From NCBI RefSeq assembly GCF_010078235.1, contig NZ_JAABOS010000009.1, forward strand, positions 124,001 to 188,000: a stretch of DNA of 64,000 bases, given 5' to 3'. Under the pieces are notes generated by a model. It was given only the letters and a program-made list of their open reading frames with translations, ran no database searches and had not been told where the DNA came from. This DNA comes from Cognatundibacterium crateris (GTDB lineage Bacteria > Pseudomonadota > Gammaproteobacteria > Burkholderiales > Burkholderiaceae_D). How positions within the stretch are numbered: position 1 is the stretch's first letter; the number at the start of each line of letters is the position of its first letter. The translations under genes were made by a program, and so were the position numbers. Positions 1-8,531 of this stretch are shown in pieces.

Positions 1-101
1 TGTTCAATATTGACAAGAGTCCGGTGCAACAATACACCGGCTCACGCTGGCAGCGCTCAGCACTGCGCGGGCGGCACCTGAATCTGGAGAAGATCGTTTG
101 A
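1..101 (+). CDS. C-terminal end of an unidentified protein (partial)
   Basis: An open frame enters from the left edge (first full codon at position 3) and stops with TGA at 99-101. The 32 visible residues (ending NLEKIV) are basic and hydrophilic and match no family I recognise. The stop overlaps the TTG start of the next gene, so both are probably in one operon and translationally coupled. Confidence 0.5.
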   Translation, partial: FNIDKSPVQQYTGSRWQRSALRGRHLNLEKIV

Positions 102-895
102 CTCGTTTTAGTTTGACTCGCTTTATTCCGCGCCTGCTGATCGTACTCGGTGCACTGCTGATCATCGATGCCATCTATGTCATGTGGCGTGGTGTTTTTC
201 ATTTCGGCTCTTTTTTTCCGCTATTTGTAGGATTGGTGCTGGTTCTGGCCGGTAGCTACTGGCAGCGCTTGCACAACTGGTTTTCTGCCCCGACATGGCG
301 GCGCTGGTTGTGGCGTCTGGGCTGGGGGGCAGCTTGGGCATGGGTGGGCAGTGTTGCGGTGTTTTTCTGGCATATCCAGCATGGTTATCAAACCGACCTG
401 AACAGTGCCGGAAAGCCGGTTGATACCATACTGATACTGGGTTCAGGAACGCTACATTGTCAGGCTTCGCCAACCCTGGCTGCGCGGCTGGATGCGGGCA
501 TCGTACAGGCGCAACGGCTGCCGCAGGCGATGATCATGGTGAGTGGCGGTAAGGACTGGCGGCGTGACTGTACTGAGGGGCAGATCATGGGCGACTATCT
601 GCGTGCGCACGGGATACCGGCTGCGCGCATCTGGCAAGAGGAGCTTAGTACCAGCACCTATGAAAATTTTAAATTCAGCCGCGCTTTGCTGCAGCAATAT
701 GGTGTCGGACCAGAACAGGGTTTGCTGATTGTGACCAGCGATTTCCATAGTCTGCGCTCGGCCAGGATTGCGCAGCGCGCCGGCTTTAGTCATACTGCCA
801 GCGCTTCAGCCGAAACGCCCCTGTATCTGCGTTATAACGCCTGGTTACGCGAATATTTCTCTTTTATCAGCGGTTATCTGCTGGATGAATATTAA
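98..895 (+). CDS. YdcF/SanA/ElyC-type membrane protein (DUF218)
   Basis: A 265-residue inner-membrane protein with hydrophobic segments at about residues 10-30, 33-52 and 70-92, followed by a periplasmic or cytoplasmic DUF218 domain at about 107-250. The family hallmarks are visible: ILGSG (113-117), VSGG (148-151), the EELSTSTYEN stretch (181-190) and TSDFHS (213-218). Relatives in E. coli (SanA, ElyC) affect envelope integrity and peptidoglycan synthesis; the biochemical activity is not firmly known. The start is TTG, inside the stop of the preceding gene, with a GGAGAAG ribosome site 5-6 bases upstream, which supports coupling. Confidence 0.8.
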   Translation: MTRFSLTRFIPRLLIVLGALLIIDAIYVMWRGVFHFGSFFPLFVGLVLVLAGSYWQRLHNWFSAPTWRRWLWRLGWGAAWAWVGSVAVFFWHIQHGYQTDLNSAGKPVDTILILGSGTLHCQASPTLAARLDAGIVQAQRLPQAMIMVSGGKDWRRDCTEGQIMGDYLRAHGIPAARIWQEELSTSTYENFKFSRALLQQYGVGPEQGLLIVTSDFHSLRSARIAQRAGFSHTASASAETPLYLRYNAWLREYFSFISGYLLDEY

Positions 896-897
896 TA

Positions 898-1218
898 ATG
901 AATAACATGAACTCAAACAAACTGGATCTGACTACGGTACAGACTAAATTCAAAGTCATGGCGCTTGCCACTTTATTTTGCTTCAGCGCCCTGGGTTGCG
1001 TCGACCTGGTGCAAGCGATCAATACCGCCTCGGTCGCACATGGCATGGTCGGCATTGCTTTCATCGCCTTTTCGCTATGTTCCTGCCGCCGCGTGTTATA
1101 TGCCGGCACACCACAGAAAACTGCGCCAGCCAGTAAGCAATGGGGCACCTTGTATTACGGTTCCTGCATTATCCTGATTGCTGGCGTTGCTTTAAAACGC
1201 GGCTGGATACAATTCTGA
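898..1218 (+). CDS. small membrane protein, function unknown
   Basis: The 106-residue product has hydrophobic segments at about residues 20-40, 48-65 and 85-102, with several cysteines (CSCRRV near 61). I do not recognise the family. It begins two bases after the stop of the YdcF-type gene, so it is likely co-transcribed with it. An in-frame ATG three codons later (907) is an alternative start; neither has a strong ribosome site. Confidence 0.55.
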   Translation: MNNMNSNKLDLTTVQTKFKVMALATLFCFSALGCVDLVQAINTASVAHGMVGIAFIAFSLCSCRRVLYAGTPQKTAPASKQWGTLYYGSCIILIAGVALKRGWIQF

Positions 1219-1277
1219 ACCACAACGCTGTTGACACCAGGCGCTGACTTGTAGCGCAGACGCTTCAGCGCCGCGCG

Positions 1278-1553
1278 TCAGGCTGAGCGGCGCTGAACCT
1301 CGCTCTGCTGTTCATTAGTAAGCGGTGGCAGGCTAATTGCAGCACTGCTCACTGAGCGCAAACACACGGCCTCTTCTGGCGATTCCTGTTGCAGGATGCC
1401 TGGAATCTCACTGCGCCCTATGCCCAGATCCAGCAAATCCCTGTCTTCCATACCACGTAAATCCAGCGCATCCCGGCCACGTGCAATGCGCTGCTGATGC
1501 AGCCAGGCTCTGCAGAATTTAAGCAGCGCAACAATCCCGTTTTGATTTGCCAT
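1278..1553 (-). CDS. DUF1127 domain protein
   Basis: A 91-residue protein. Residues about 12-50 carry the arginine-rich DUF1127 signature, including LRGMEDRDLLDLGIGRSEI. DUF1127 proteins in Proteobacteria have been linked to RNA binding and metabolic or stress regulation; the remaining 40 residues show no domain. A strong ribosome site (AGGAGGTG in the minus sense) lies just upstream of the ATG. It is divergent from a LysR gene 125 bases away and shares a dyad-rich control region with it, so it is a plausible target of that regulator. Confidence 0.8.
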   Translation of the reverse strand: MANQNGIVALLKFCRAWLHQQRIARGRDALDLRGMEDRDLLDLGIGRSEIPGILQQESPEEAVCLRSVSSAAISLPPLTNEQQSEVQRRSA

Positions 1554-1617
1554 TTCACACCTCCTGAAGAATTGACTGCTATCTTGCGACCTCAGCTTAA
1601 ATCAGGGAAGTGACAAA

Positions 1618-1646
1618 TTCTGATCGATATAATCAGAAAAGCTGAT
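1618..1646. promoter_or_regulatory. LysR-type operator candidate, overlapping a -10 box
   Basis: TTCTGAT (1618-1624) and ATCAGAA (1632-1638) form a perfect 7-bp dyad around CGATATA, and the same ATCAG pairs again with CTGAT at 1642-1646. A TATAAT (1628-1633) sits inside the first dyad. Such a dyad between a LysR gene and its divergent neighbour is the usual place for autoregulatory binding. The site is inferred from symmetry alone. Confidence 0.45.
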
Positions 1647-1678
1647 AAGCTGTTTTACTTACCTAAACAGGAGGCAGC

Positions 1679-2599
1679 ATGCGTGAACTGAGTCTGGATC
1701 AGTTGAAAACCCTGATCGCGATCGTCGACTTGGGTACCTTCTCGGCTGCAGCGCAGGCGCTGCATTTATCGCAACCGACCATCAGCCTGCATATCGCCGA
1801 ACTGGAACAGCGTTTCGATACGCCCTTATTGGTACGGGGTGGGCGGCGTGTGACACCGACTGCGGCTGGCCTCACACTGGCTGAGCATGGCAGAAAATTA
1901 TTGCGCGACGCCGACGAAGCAATTGCCGCTGTAGGGCGACAGGTGGCAGGTGTCGAAGGACGCGTAAGACTGGGCGCCTCCAGCGGTATTCTGGTGTATC
2001 AACTGCCGCAAGTGATGGAAACCCTGGGCCGCCAGTTTCCGGATATCGATGTAAACGTCAGCATCACCGGTTCTGCCGAGACGCTGCAAGGACTGGAACA
2101 AGGAACGCTGGATATAGGCATCGTCGCCATGCCACAAAACCCGCCCAAAGAAATCACTATCCGCCACTGGCGTACCGACCCGATGATGGCGTTTTTGCCA
2201 GCCGCCTGGCAAGCACCAAAAATCATTACTCCCGACTGGCTGGCGGATAAGCCGCTGATTTTCAATGAACCCAGTACCCACATGTACCGGCTGACCATGG
2301 AATGGTTTGCTGCAGCGGGCTATGCGCCGCGTGCCAAGATAGAACTGAATTACACCGAAGCCATGAAGAGTCTGGTCGCGGCTTCTTATGGTGCAGCTAT
2401 TCTGCCACTGGATACGCCTGACCCGACGCGGCTGCAACCCTTGCTACAGCTGCGTCCGCTACGTCCTGCCTTGCCGCGCCATATCGGTATCGCGCACCGG
2501 CCGCTGGCGACGCTGGACGGTGCAAGCCGGAATTTTTTAGCGATACTGGAACAATTCCGGCAAAACCCGGGTAGCAAAAAGACGTTTCGCACAAAATAA
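1679..2599 (+). CDS. LysR-family transcriptional regulator
   Basis: A 306-residue protein of ordinary LysR length. The N-terminal winged helix-turn-helix (about residues 5-64) contains the typical GTFSAAAQALHLSQPTIS pattern, and residues 90-295 form the periplasmic-binding-like effector domain. A good ribosome site (CAGGAGG) precedes the ATG. It is divergent from the DUF1127 gene. No neighbouring enzyme gene points to an effector, so the regulon cannot be named. Confidence 0.85.
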   Translation: MRELSLDQLKTLIAIVDLGTFSAAAQALHLSQPTISLHIAELEQRFDTPLLVRGGRRVTPTAAGLTLAEHGRKLLRDADEAIAAVGRQVAGVEGRVRLGASSGILVYQLPQVMETLGRQFPDIDVNVSITGSAETLQGLEQGTLDIGIVAMPQNPPKEITIRHWRTDPMMAFLPAAWQAPKIITPDWLADKPLIFNEPSTHMYRLTMEWFAAAGYAPRAKIELNYTEAMKSLVAASYGAAILPLDTPDPTRLQPLLQLRPLRPALPRHIGIAHRPLATLDGASRNFLAILEQFRQNPGSKKTFRTK

Positions 2600-2627
2600 A
2601 AAGGGCTGCAATTCGTCTGCAGCCCTT
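2594..2627 (-). terminator. rho-independent terminator of the aspartate kinase gene
   Basis: Read on the minus strand, AAGGGCTGCA and TGCAGCCCTT form a 10-bp stem (2601-2627) followed by TTTATTTT. It lies between the convergent LysR and aspartate kinase genes, 25 bases past the kinase stop. Confidence 0.8.
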
Positions 2628-2652
2628 GCCATTCGCGATTTGATCTACGTTC

Positions 2653-4065
2653 TTATTTGCCGAAAAATTCCTCATGCACCAGACGCAGCGCGAGCTTGCG
2701 GTCTTCCTGCTGCACCAGCATATAGGCCGCCACCTCGCTCGCTCCGGCGGCTGCCAGACGCACCCTGACGCCACCGGCCAGCGCTGCCGATAAAGCACGG
2801 CTGGCAATTGCACTGCCGACATCGGACGCATCCAGCACGCCATCGCCAACCACCGCAACAATGGCAACCGCATCATCACGGCTGACATTCACCACACCCG
2901 CCAGATGATGTTCCGACAAAGCCGCATACGCCGCATACGCCGCATCCAGATGATCGCGTGCCAGCAAAATATTAATCGCCGTCTGCGCCGTCAACACGCT
3001 CTTGATATTGATGCCGTGCTGGTCCAGGGTATTGGTCACCTGTGCCAGGATACCGGCTTTGAAACCGACGCCGGGACCATGTAACTTGAGGATGGCGACA
3101 TCGTCGGTCGAGCTCACGCTTTTCACCACATCGCGCGTCACATGGCGTTGCGCATCGATGATGGTGTAAGGCTGCAAGCCACGTTCAGGCTGGGTGATAT
3201 TCAGGATGCGGATAGGAATATCGCGGTCAAACAAAGGCTCAACTGTGCGTGGATGCAGGATTTTTGCGCCGAAATACGACAATTCCGCCGCTTCCAGATA
3301 ATTCAGTTGCGAGATAGACCGTGGCGCACTGACCGCGCCCGGATCAGCACTCAGGAAGCCATCCACATCCTTCCATACATCCAGCGATTCCGCCGAGATA
3401 CAAGCCGCAATCGAAGCCGCTGAATAATCGGAACCGCCACGCCCGAACAGCGTGGTTTTTCCCTGAGCATCGACGCCATAAAATCCCGGTACCACAAACA
3501 CCACATCATCTGCCAGCGCAGCAGAAACGGATGCGGTGCTGGCCGCGAAATCACAGGCCGAGTTACCGAATACGCCATCGGTAATCAGACCGATATCTTC
3601 AGGTAAGGCTTCACGCGCAGCGATGCCGCGACTCAGCAAGACTTCAGTCAACAACAGACTGGACAGGCGCTCGCCATAACTTAAAATCGCATCATTCACA
3701 AAGGTCGGCACATCACCTATGCAATGTATGCCGGTCAGATAGCGGTCCAGCTGATCCAGCCGCGCACCGAGTGCCTGTTCGGTGCGCGCTCTGTGCTCAG
3801 GATCACTGATATTCGCTTCCAGTATCTGTTTTTTCAGCTGACGCAGAGTTTGCGTGTAGTTCTGACTTTCGGCCAGTGCGGCCTTGGTGCCAGCACCTTC
3901 TCTGGCGGCCTGTACGCAGGCGATGAGCGCATTGGTGATCCCATAAAACGCAGATACCACCAGCACCAGCGGGCGCTGATAGGCCTGTACCACATTCACG
4001 ACACGGTCGATATCCTGCGGCTGACGCAGGTTAGAACCACCAAATTTGACGACGATTTTTTTCAT
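2653..4065 (-). CDS. aspartate kinase
   Basis: A 470-residue kinase that phosphorylates L-aspartate, the entry step to lysine, threonine and methionine. It starts KIVVKFGGSN (nucleotide-binding loop), has GRGGSDYSA and WKDVDGF in the catalytic core, ELSYFGAKILHPRT before the regulatory part, and two ACT-like segments at about residues 320-465. Length and insertions resemble the ThrA/LysC class III and ectoine-cluster kinases rather than the short ~410-residue type common in betaproteobacteria, so it may be a second, specialised isozyme. ATG at 4065 is preferred to the TTG ten codons upstream because the conserved KFGG motif starts right after it. Confidence 0.85.
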   Translation of the reverse strand: MKKIVVKFGGSNLRQPQDIDRVVNVVQAYQRPLVLVVSAFYGITNALIACVQAAREGAGTKAALAESQNYTQTLRQLKKQILEANISDPEHRARTEQALGARLDQLDRYLTGIHCIGDVPTFVNDAILSYGERLSSLLLTEVLLSRGIAAREALPEDIGLITDGVFGNSACDFAASTASVSAALADDVVFVVPGFYGVDAQGKTTLFGRGGSDYSAASIAACISAESLDVWKDVDGFLSADPGAVSAPRSISQLNYLEAAELSYFGAKILHPRTVEPLFDRDIPIRILNITQPERGLQPYTIIDAQRHVTRDVVKSVSSTDDVAILKLHGPGVGFKAGILAQVTNTLDQHGINIKSVLTAQTAINILLARDHLDAAYAAYAALSEHHLAGVVNVSRDDAVAIVAVVGDGVLDASDVGSAIASRALSAALAGGVRVRLAAAGASEVAAYMLVQQEDRKLALRLVHEEFFGK

Positions 4066-4153
4066 GCAGAATTCCAGAGCAAAGAGAACAGGCAAATTGT
4101 AAAGTCAGTCCGCTAGGTTACCGCCGCCAGCCATGCCGGTCAAATCCTGTCGT

Positions 4154-4193
4154 AAAAAAATGGCTCAGGCGGAGTCAGTCCGTCTGAGCCATT
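4154..4193 (-). terminator. rho-independent terminator of rlhA
   Basis: On the minus strand AATGGCTCAG ... CTGAGCCATT forms a 10-bp stem (4159-4193) followed directly by a run of seven Ts. It lies 38 bases beyond the rlhA stop codon. Confidence 0.85.
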
Positions 4194-4230
4194 CAGGCTG
4201 GAATCGGCGATCTCAGCGATCTCAGCGATA

Positions 4231-6204
4231 TCAATGATTCGCTGGTCTGGTCTTGTGAAATACCAGCGGGCTGTAAGCGACAGACGATGGCGGAGGCGCT
4301 TGCAGAATATGCGGTTTCATCGCGCCGATGATATGCATTTCACAGGGCTTGCAGTCAAACTTCAGGGTGTATTTTTCTTCACCAGTTACCAATGTCATGG
4401 GTTCGGCCTTAACCTGCCCCTGCACACCTTTCACGCCCTTAGCCTGTTTCGGACAGAGGTTGAATGAAAAACGCAGACAATGCTTGGTAATCATCAGTGA
4501 GACTTCACCCGCTTCTTCATGCGCCTCATACGCAGCGGCGATCAGTTGCACACCATGCTTCTGATAAAAGGCACGTGCCTTGCTGTTATACACATTGGCC
4601 AGATAGCTGAGTGTGGTTTCAGGATATGGCACAGGCGGTTCCTGCGCAGGAGTGCGCTGCGGACGCTGCCAGGCTGCACTGCGCGCCGCTTCATGGGCCG
4701 CCACAGCATCACGGCGCAAGGCATTGATGACGGAAGACGGGACGAACCAGGGCTGACGCAGACGCAGTTCCACGCTGGCGGCTTCAAACATGGTGTTACC
4801 CAGCTTGGCCAGACTGTCACGCAAGCCGGACTCTGCTTTATCAGCCTGCTGCGCCGGCTCCAGCGTACAAGCCAGCTGTACCGCAGAATGCACACCATCT
4901 TCATCGGTCATGGCCAGTTGCAAACCTTGCTCATGGTCAGACAAGGTCAGCCAGACTGGCACCCGGCGCTCGGCTGATTTTTTGGTCAGCGCCTGTTCCC
5001 AGCGGTGATCGCGGTTACGGTTAATCAGCAAGCCCACTTTCAAGCCAGCCAGCTCACTGATTTTTTCATTCGGGAATACGCGCCAGATTTCGCCATTTTC
5101 ATTGCTGCCCTGACGTTCAACAGTATTCGCCTGTATGCCCATCACTTCGCGCTTGAGCATGTAATTCAGGCCGTCGCCATTGGCCATGGCTTCATTGGTT
5201 TCCAATTCAAACCAGGTGCTGCCTATGCGCGTGACGTAACCCAGATGCAGGCCCACATATTTGGGCGAGTCGAAGGCACCGATGTTGTCCAGCCTGCCGT
5301 TCGCAAAATAATCGGTATGACCGCGATGGAAGTTTTTATCCACGTCCGGTGTGAAAGCAATCTGACTGCGGCCACTGGAGGCACGGCTGAATTCCGGCCT
5401 GCGTTCCAGAATTTCATCCAGCAGCAGGCGGTAATGGGCGGTGATATTTTTGACATAGCCCATGTCTTTATAACGGCCCTCAATCTTGAGCGACTGCACA
5501 CCGGCATCAATCAGGGCTTCCAGATTACGGCTCTGATCATTGTCCTTCATCGACAGCAAATGCTTTTCGTAAGCGACTACCCTGCCCTCACCATCAGTCA
5601 GGGTGTAAGGCAGACGGCAGGCTTGCGAACAGTCACCGCGATTGGCGCTGCGCCCGTTATCGGCATGCGAGATATAGCACTGCCCGGAAAACGCGACGCA
5701 TAAAGCACCATGCACAAAATATTCAAGTGGGGTCGCCACTTCAGCCTTGATCGCGCGGATCTGCTCTATCGTGAGTTCACGCGCCAGCACCAGTTGAGAA
5801 AAACCGGAAGCGCCGAGGAAGCGCGCCTTATCCACCGTGCGGATATCGCACTGGGTACTCGCGTGTAACTGCATGGGCGGAAGATCCAGCTCCATGATGC
5901 CCATGTCCTGGATAATCAGCGCATCAACGCCCGCATCGTAGAGCTGATGGATCTGACGGCGCGCCGGTTCCAGCTCGGACTCATGCAAAATGGTGTTCAT
6001 GGTGACGAAGATGCGCGCATGATAGCGATGCGCAAAGCGCACCAGCTCGGCGATCTCGCTGACCTCGTTGCTGGCGTTATGGCGCGCACCAAACGAGGGG
6101 CCGCCGATGTACACCGCATCCGCACCATGCAGGATGGCTTCTTTGCCTATCTCTATATTTTTGGCGGGGGCTAGCAGTTCTAGCTGATGAGCAAGCAGGG
6201 TCAT
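4231..6204 (-). CDS. rlhA: 23S rRNA 5-hydroxycytidine C2501 synthase RlhA (peptidase U32 family)
   Basis: The 657-residue protein matches the length and layout of E. coli RlhA (YdcP), which hydroxylates C2501 of 23S rRNA in the peptidyl transferase centre. Conserved stretches include HGADAVYIGGPSFGARHN, HASTQCDIRTV, HGALCVAFSGQCYIS, NRGDCSQACR and, near the C-terminus, ITKHCLRFSFNLCPKQAK plus FDCKPCEMH. The cysteines in these blocks are those suspected of holding an iron-sulfur cluster. The gene stands alone with its own terminator. ATG at 6204 is preferred over a TTG two codons upstream. Confidence 0.92.
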   Translation of the reverse strand: MTLLAHQLELLAPAKNIEIGKEAILHGADAVYIGGPSFGARHNASNEVSEIAELVRFAHRYHARIFVTMNTILHESELEPARRQIHQLYDAGVDALIIQDMGIMELDLPPMQLHASTQCDIRTVDKARFLGASGFSQLVLARELTIEQIRAIKAEVATPLEYFVHGALCVAFSGQCYISHADNGRSANRGDCSQACRLPYTLTDGEGRVVAYEKHLLSMKDNDQSRNLEALIDAGVQSLKIEGRYKDMGYVKNITAHYRLLLDEILERRPEFSRASSGRSQIAFTPDVDKNFHRGHTDYFANGRLDNIGAFDSPKYVGLHLGYVTRIGSTWFELETNEAMANGDGLNYMLKREVMGIQANTVERQGSNENGEIWRVFPNEKISELAGLKVGLLINRNRDHRWEQALTKKSAERRVPVWLTLSDHEQGLQLAMTDEDGVHSAVQLACTLEPAQQADKAESGLRDSLAKLGNTMFEAASVELRLRQPWFVPSSVINALRRDAVAAHEAARSAAWQRPQRTPAQEPPVPYPETTLSYLANVYNSKARAFYQKHGVQLIAAAYEAHEEAGEVSLMITKHCLRFSFNLCPKQAKGVKGVQGQVKAEPMTLVTGEEKYTLKFDCKPCEMHIIGAMKPHILQAPPPSSVAYSPLVFHKTRPANH

Positions 6205-6429
6205 GATCAAACCAGTGACGGGGAAAAGGGCGAAATTATAACGAAATCAAAGGCTTATGTCCTGTTATGTCCCGATTAGCAGGCTTTATGAGCAAAAAAC
6301 CATGTTCTTTTCCGTAGCGGCGACACCCGCTACCGCAGCCCCGGGCAATTGACCAGATGCAGTCAGCGTGGTCTGATGTGCGTATCGGCCTTCAATACCA
6401 GACCTTACACAGTTTTCCTGAAACAAGCT

Positions 6430-7878
6430 ATGTTAAAAAAACACCCGCTGTTATACCGCTTAGTCCTGCTACCCTGCGTGCTGCTACTGCCCGTATCTGT
6501 CGCTTTGGCCCAGAATGCACTACCTGCCAAAGTCAGCGAATTACTGCAGCAAAATGAAATACCTTCGTCTGCCTTGAGTCTGACCGTGATTGCGGCAGAC
6601 AGCACGACACCACTGCTGCAACAACAGGCAGAACAGCCAGTCAATCCGGCCTCCACCATGAAACTGCTCACCACCCTGAGCGCGTTGGAAGAACTGGGTC
6701 CGCAATTCCGCTGGAAAACCCGCTTCATGAGCGAGGCCACGACCACCCGCGAAGTCCTGAAAGGGAATCTGTACCTGAAAGGCGGTGGCGATCCCAATCT
6801 GACCTGGGATAAGTTTGCGCTCATGCTGCGTACTCTGCGCCAGCAAGGCATACGCAAGATCCAGGGTGATCTGGTGCTGGACCGCAGTTACTTTAATCCG
6901 GTAAGAATCGATCTGGATGCAGCGCCATTTGATGAACATCCCGATGCGTATTACAACGTGATCCCGGATGCGCTGCTGATACACAGTAATCTGAGCTCTG
7001 TGCAAATTACGTCAGACAGCAAAAAAATTCAGGCCAGCCTGCTGACACCGCTGGATAAAGTCAGCATAGAGACACATCTGCATTTCAACCAAAAAAGCTG
7101 TGCTGACTGGGAAAAAGAATGGCAGCCGCCACAAGTAACAACACAGCCGCGCGATGTGCTGGAGTTGCGCCTGAGTGGAGGCTTTCCCAAAAACTGCCAG
7201 ATCACGAACCATCTGAATCTGCTGGATCGCAATCAATACATCGCACGCCTGTTCCGCCAGCTATGGCAGGAAATGGGCGGCAGCTGGCAAGGTCAGGTCG
7301 TCGATGGCACGACACCAGACTCAGCGAAACTGCTGGTCGAGCGGCAATCCGACACGCTGGCAGAGACAGTGCGGGTGGTGAATAAATTTTCCGACAATAT
7401 GATGGCACGCAGTCTGCTGCTCACATTAGGTGCGGAACAAGCAGCAGCGGGCAGCAGTCTCGACAAAGGCAGGCAAAGAATACGCGACTGGCTGCACAAA
7501 AAGAAGATCGCCGACAATGCGCTGGTGATAGAAAACGGCTCTGGTTTGTCGCGCAGCGAGCGCCTCAGCAGCCAGCTGCTGGCGCAGGTGCTGCAGAGCG
7601 GCTGGCGCAGTAGCTGGAATGCCGAATACCAAAGCAGCCTGCCCATCGTGGCGCTGGATGGCACTATGCGCCGCCGCCTGAAAGGCAGCGCCGCTGATTC
7701 ACGTGCACGTATCAAAACCGGTACCCTGAAGGACAGCGTGGCCGTTGCTGGTTATGTACGCGATACACTGGACCAGACCTGGATAGTGGTTGCCATCGTC
7801 AATCATGATGCGGCCTCCAGAGCCAAACCCGCGCTCGATGCGCTAATTGACTGGGTCGCTGCCGGGCGGCCGCAATAA
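6430..7878 (+). CDS. dacB: D-alanyl-D-alanine carboxypeptidase/endopeptidase (PBP4, DacB)
   Basis: A penicillin-binding protein of the S13 family that trims the terminal D-alanine and cleaves D-Ala-mDAP cross-links in the periplasm. All three active-site motifs are present: STMK (75-78), SDN (321-323) and KTG (429-431). An N-terminal signal peptide (residues 1-28, cutting near ALAQ) fits its location. The total of 482 residues is normal for PBP4. I chose the ATG at 6430 because the signal peptide begins there; a TTG 27 codons upstream would add an unlikely hydrophilic extension. Confidence 0.9.
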   Translation: MLKKHPLLYRLVLLPCVLLLPVSVALAQNALPAKVSELLQQNEIPSSALSLTVIAADSTTPLLQQQAEQPVNPASTMKLLTTLSALEELGPQFRWKTRFMSEATTTREVLKGNLYLKGGGDPNLTWDKFALMLRTLRQQGIRKIQGDLVLDRSYFNPVRIDLDAAPFDEHPDAYYNVIPDALLIHSNLSSVQITSDSKKIQASLLTPLDKVSIETHLHFNQKSCADWEKEWQPPQVTTQPRDVLELRLSGGFPKNCQITNHLNLLDRNQYIARLFRQLWQEMGGSWQGQVVDGTTPDSAKLLVERQSDTLAETVRVVNKFSDNMMARSLLLTLGAEQAAAGSSLDKGRQRIRDWLHKKKIADNALVIENGSGLSRSERLSSQLLAQVLQSGWRSSWNAEYQSSLPIVALDGTMRRRLKGSAADSRARIKTGTLKDSVAVAGYVRDTLDQTWIVVAIVNHDAASRAKPALDALIDWVAAGRPQ

Positions 7879-7905
7879 AGGTAACAACCACACTCAGGAA
7901 TTTTT

Positions 7906-7923
7906 TGTAAAGCGTGCTTGACA
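7906..7923. promoter_or_regulatory. operator copy 1 of 4 (18-bp palindrome)
   Basis: TGTAAAG-CGTG-CTTGACA, an imperfect palindrome of form TGTMAAG-N4-CTTKACA. Its right arm supplies the -35 box (TTGACA) of the promoter at 7918-7945, so a bound repressor would block RNA polymerase. Three more copies follow before the membrane protein/XRE operon. Confidence 0.65.
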
Positions 7924-7945
7924 TCGTTTAATTTAAGCCTACAAT
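7918..7945 (+). promoter_or_regulatory. sigma-70 promoter between operators 1 and 2
   Basis: TTGACA (7918-7923) and TACAAT (7940-7945) separated by 16 bases. The -35 lies in operator copy 1 and the -10 abuts operator copy 2. It would start a transcript near 7952 running toward the membrane protein/XRE operon. Confidence 0.65.
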
Positions 7946-7962
7946 GTCAAACATGCTTTACA
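7945..7962. promoter_or_regulatory. operator copy 2 of 4 (18-bp palindrome)
   Basis: TGTCAAA-CATG-CTTTACA, same consensus as the other three copies. It begins at the last base of the -10 box and covers the expected transcription start. Confidence 0.65.
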
Positions 7963-7997
7963 TCATTAGTGCATTACAGGCTTAGCGTTTCAAGGAT

Positions 7998-8025
7998 CAG
8001 CAGCGTTTTCAGCTGCTTCTTTTTT
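7998..8025 (+). terminator. leader terminator or attenuator upstream of the membrane protein/XRE operon
   Basis: AGCAGC (7999-8004) pairs with GCTGCT (8012-8017) across a 7-base loop and is followed by TCTTTTTT. It lies inside the leader, about 70 bases after the promoter at 7918-7945 and 120 bases after dacB. It could end read-through from dacB, attenuate the XRE operon, or define a short RNA of about 70 nt. Confidence 0.55.
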
Positions 8026-8034
8026 CACTGATGA

Positions 8035-8052
8035 TGTCAAGTACGCTTTACA
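8035..8052. promoter_or_regulatory. operator copy 3 of 4 (18-bp palindrome)
   Basis: TGTCAAG-TACG-CTTTACA. It lies downstream of the leader terminator and 90 bases from copy 2 (start to start). Confidence 0.65.
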
Positions 8053-8101
8053 ACAATTCAGCATGCGTCTGTGTGGCACATGCTTTTTTTAAATCCTGCG
8101 A

Positions 8102-8119
8102 TGTCAATGAAACTTGACA
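8102..8119. promoter_or_regulatory. operator copy 4 of 4 (18-bp palindrome)
   Basis: TGTCAAT-GAAA-CTTGACA. It lies 24 bases before the ATG of the membrane protein gene, close to the ribosome site, so binding here would act as a roadblock to transcription. Confidence 0.65.
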
Positions 8120-8143
8120 TCAGCCAGCAGCAAGGAGAATGCC

Positions 8144-8530
8144 ATGCGTGAAAAAGAAATGAAGTCTCTGTATTTCCGTGAAATGTTTGCCGCCATCGGC
8201 GTGTATCTGCTGGTCCTTTTCAGCGTAACGGCCTGGATCAAAGACATGCCGGACAGCGTAATGAAGACGGCCCTGGCGTTGAGTCCGGCGTTGCCGGTGG
8301 TGCTGATGTTCTGGGCCATCCTGCGTCATGTGGCGAGAATGGATGCGTATCTGCGTGGCTGGCTGATGGAAAACATCGCAATAGCAGGCGGCATCACCGC
8401 CATGTTCAGCGTGACCTATGGCTTTCTGGAAGGCGTAGGCTATCCACGCATCAGCATGTGGGTCGTCTGGAGCATCTTCATGGGTGGCACAGGCATCGTG
8501 ACTTGTGTCCGTAAGTGGATGGAGAAATAA
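8144..8530 (+). CDS. small membrane protein paired with an XRE regulator
   Basis: A 128-residue protein with about four hydrophobic segments (residues about 15-32, 45-62, 78-95 and 100-120). The family is not recognised by name, but small multi-span proteins immediately upstream of a short XRE regulator are a recurrent two-gene arrangement in Bacteria, where the membrane protein may sense a signal and control the regulator. The ATG at 8144 has an AAGGAGAA ribosome site; a start ten codons upstream would lie inside operator copy 4. The XRE gene follows after a single base. Confidence 0.65.
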   Translation: MREKEMKSLYFREMFAAIGVYLLVLFSVTAWIKDMPDSVMKTALALSPALPVVLMFWAILRHVARMDAYLRGWLMENIAIAGGITAMFSVTYGFLEGVGYPRISMWVVWSIFMGGTGIVTCVRKWMEK

Positions 8531-8531
8531 G

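Noticed and set aside
5005-5703. 232-codon plus-strand open frame
   Set aside because: Antisense shadow of rlhA, whose protein matches along its whole length.
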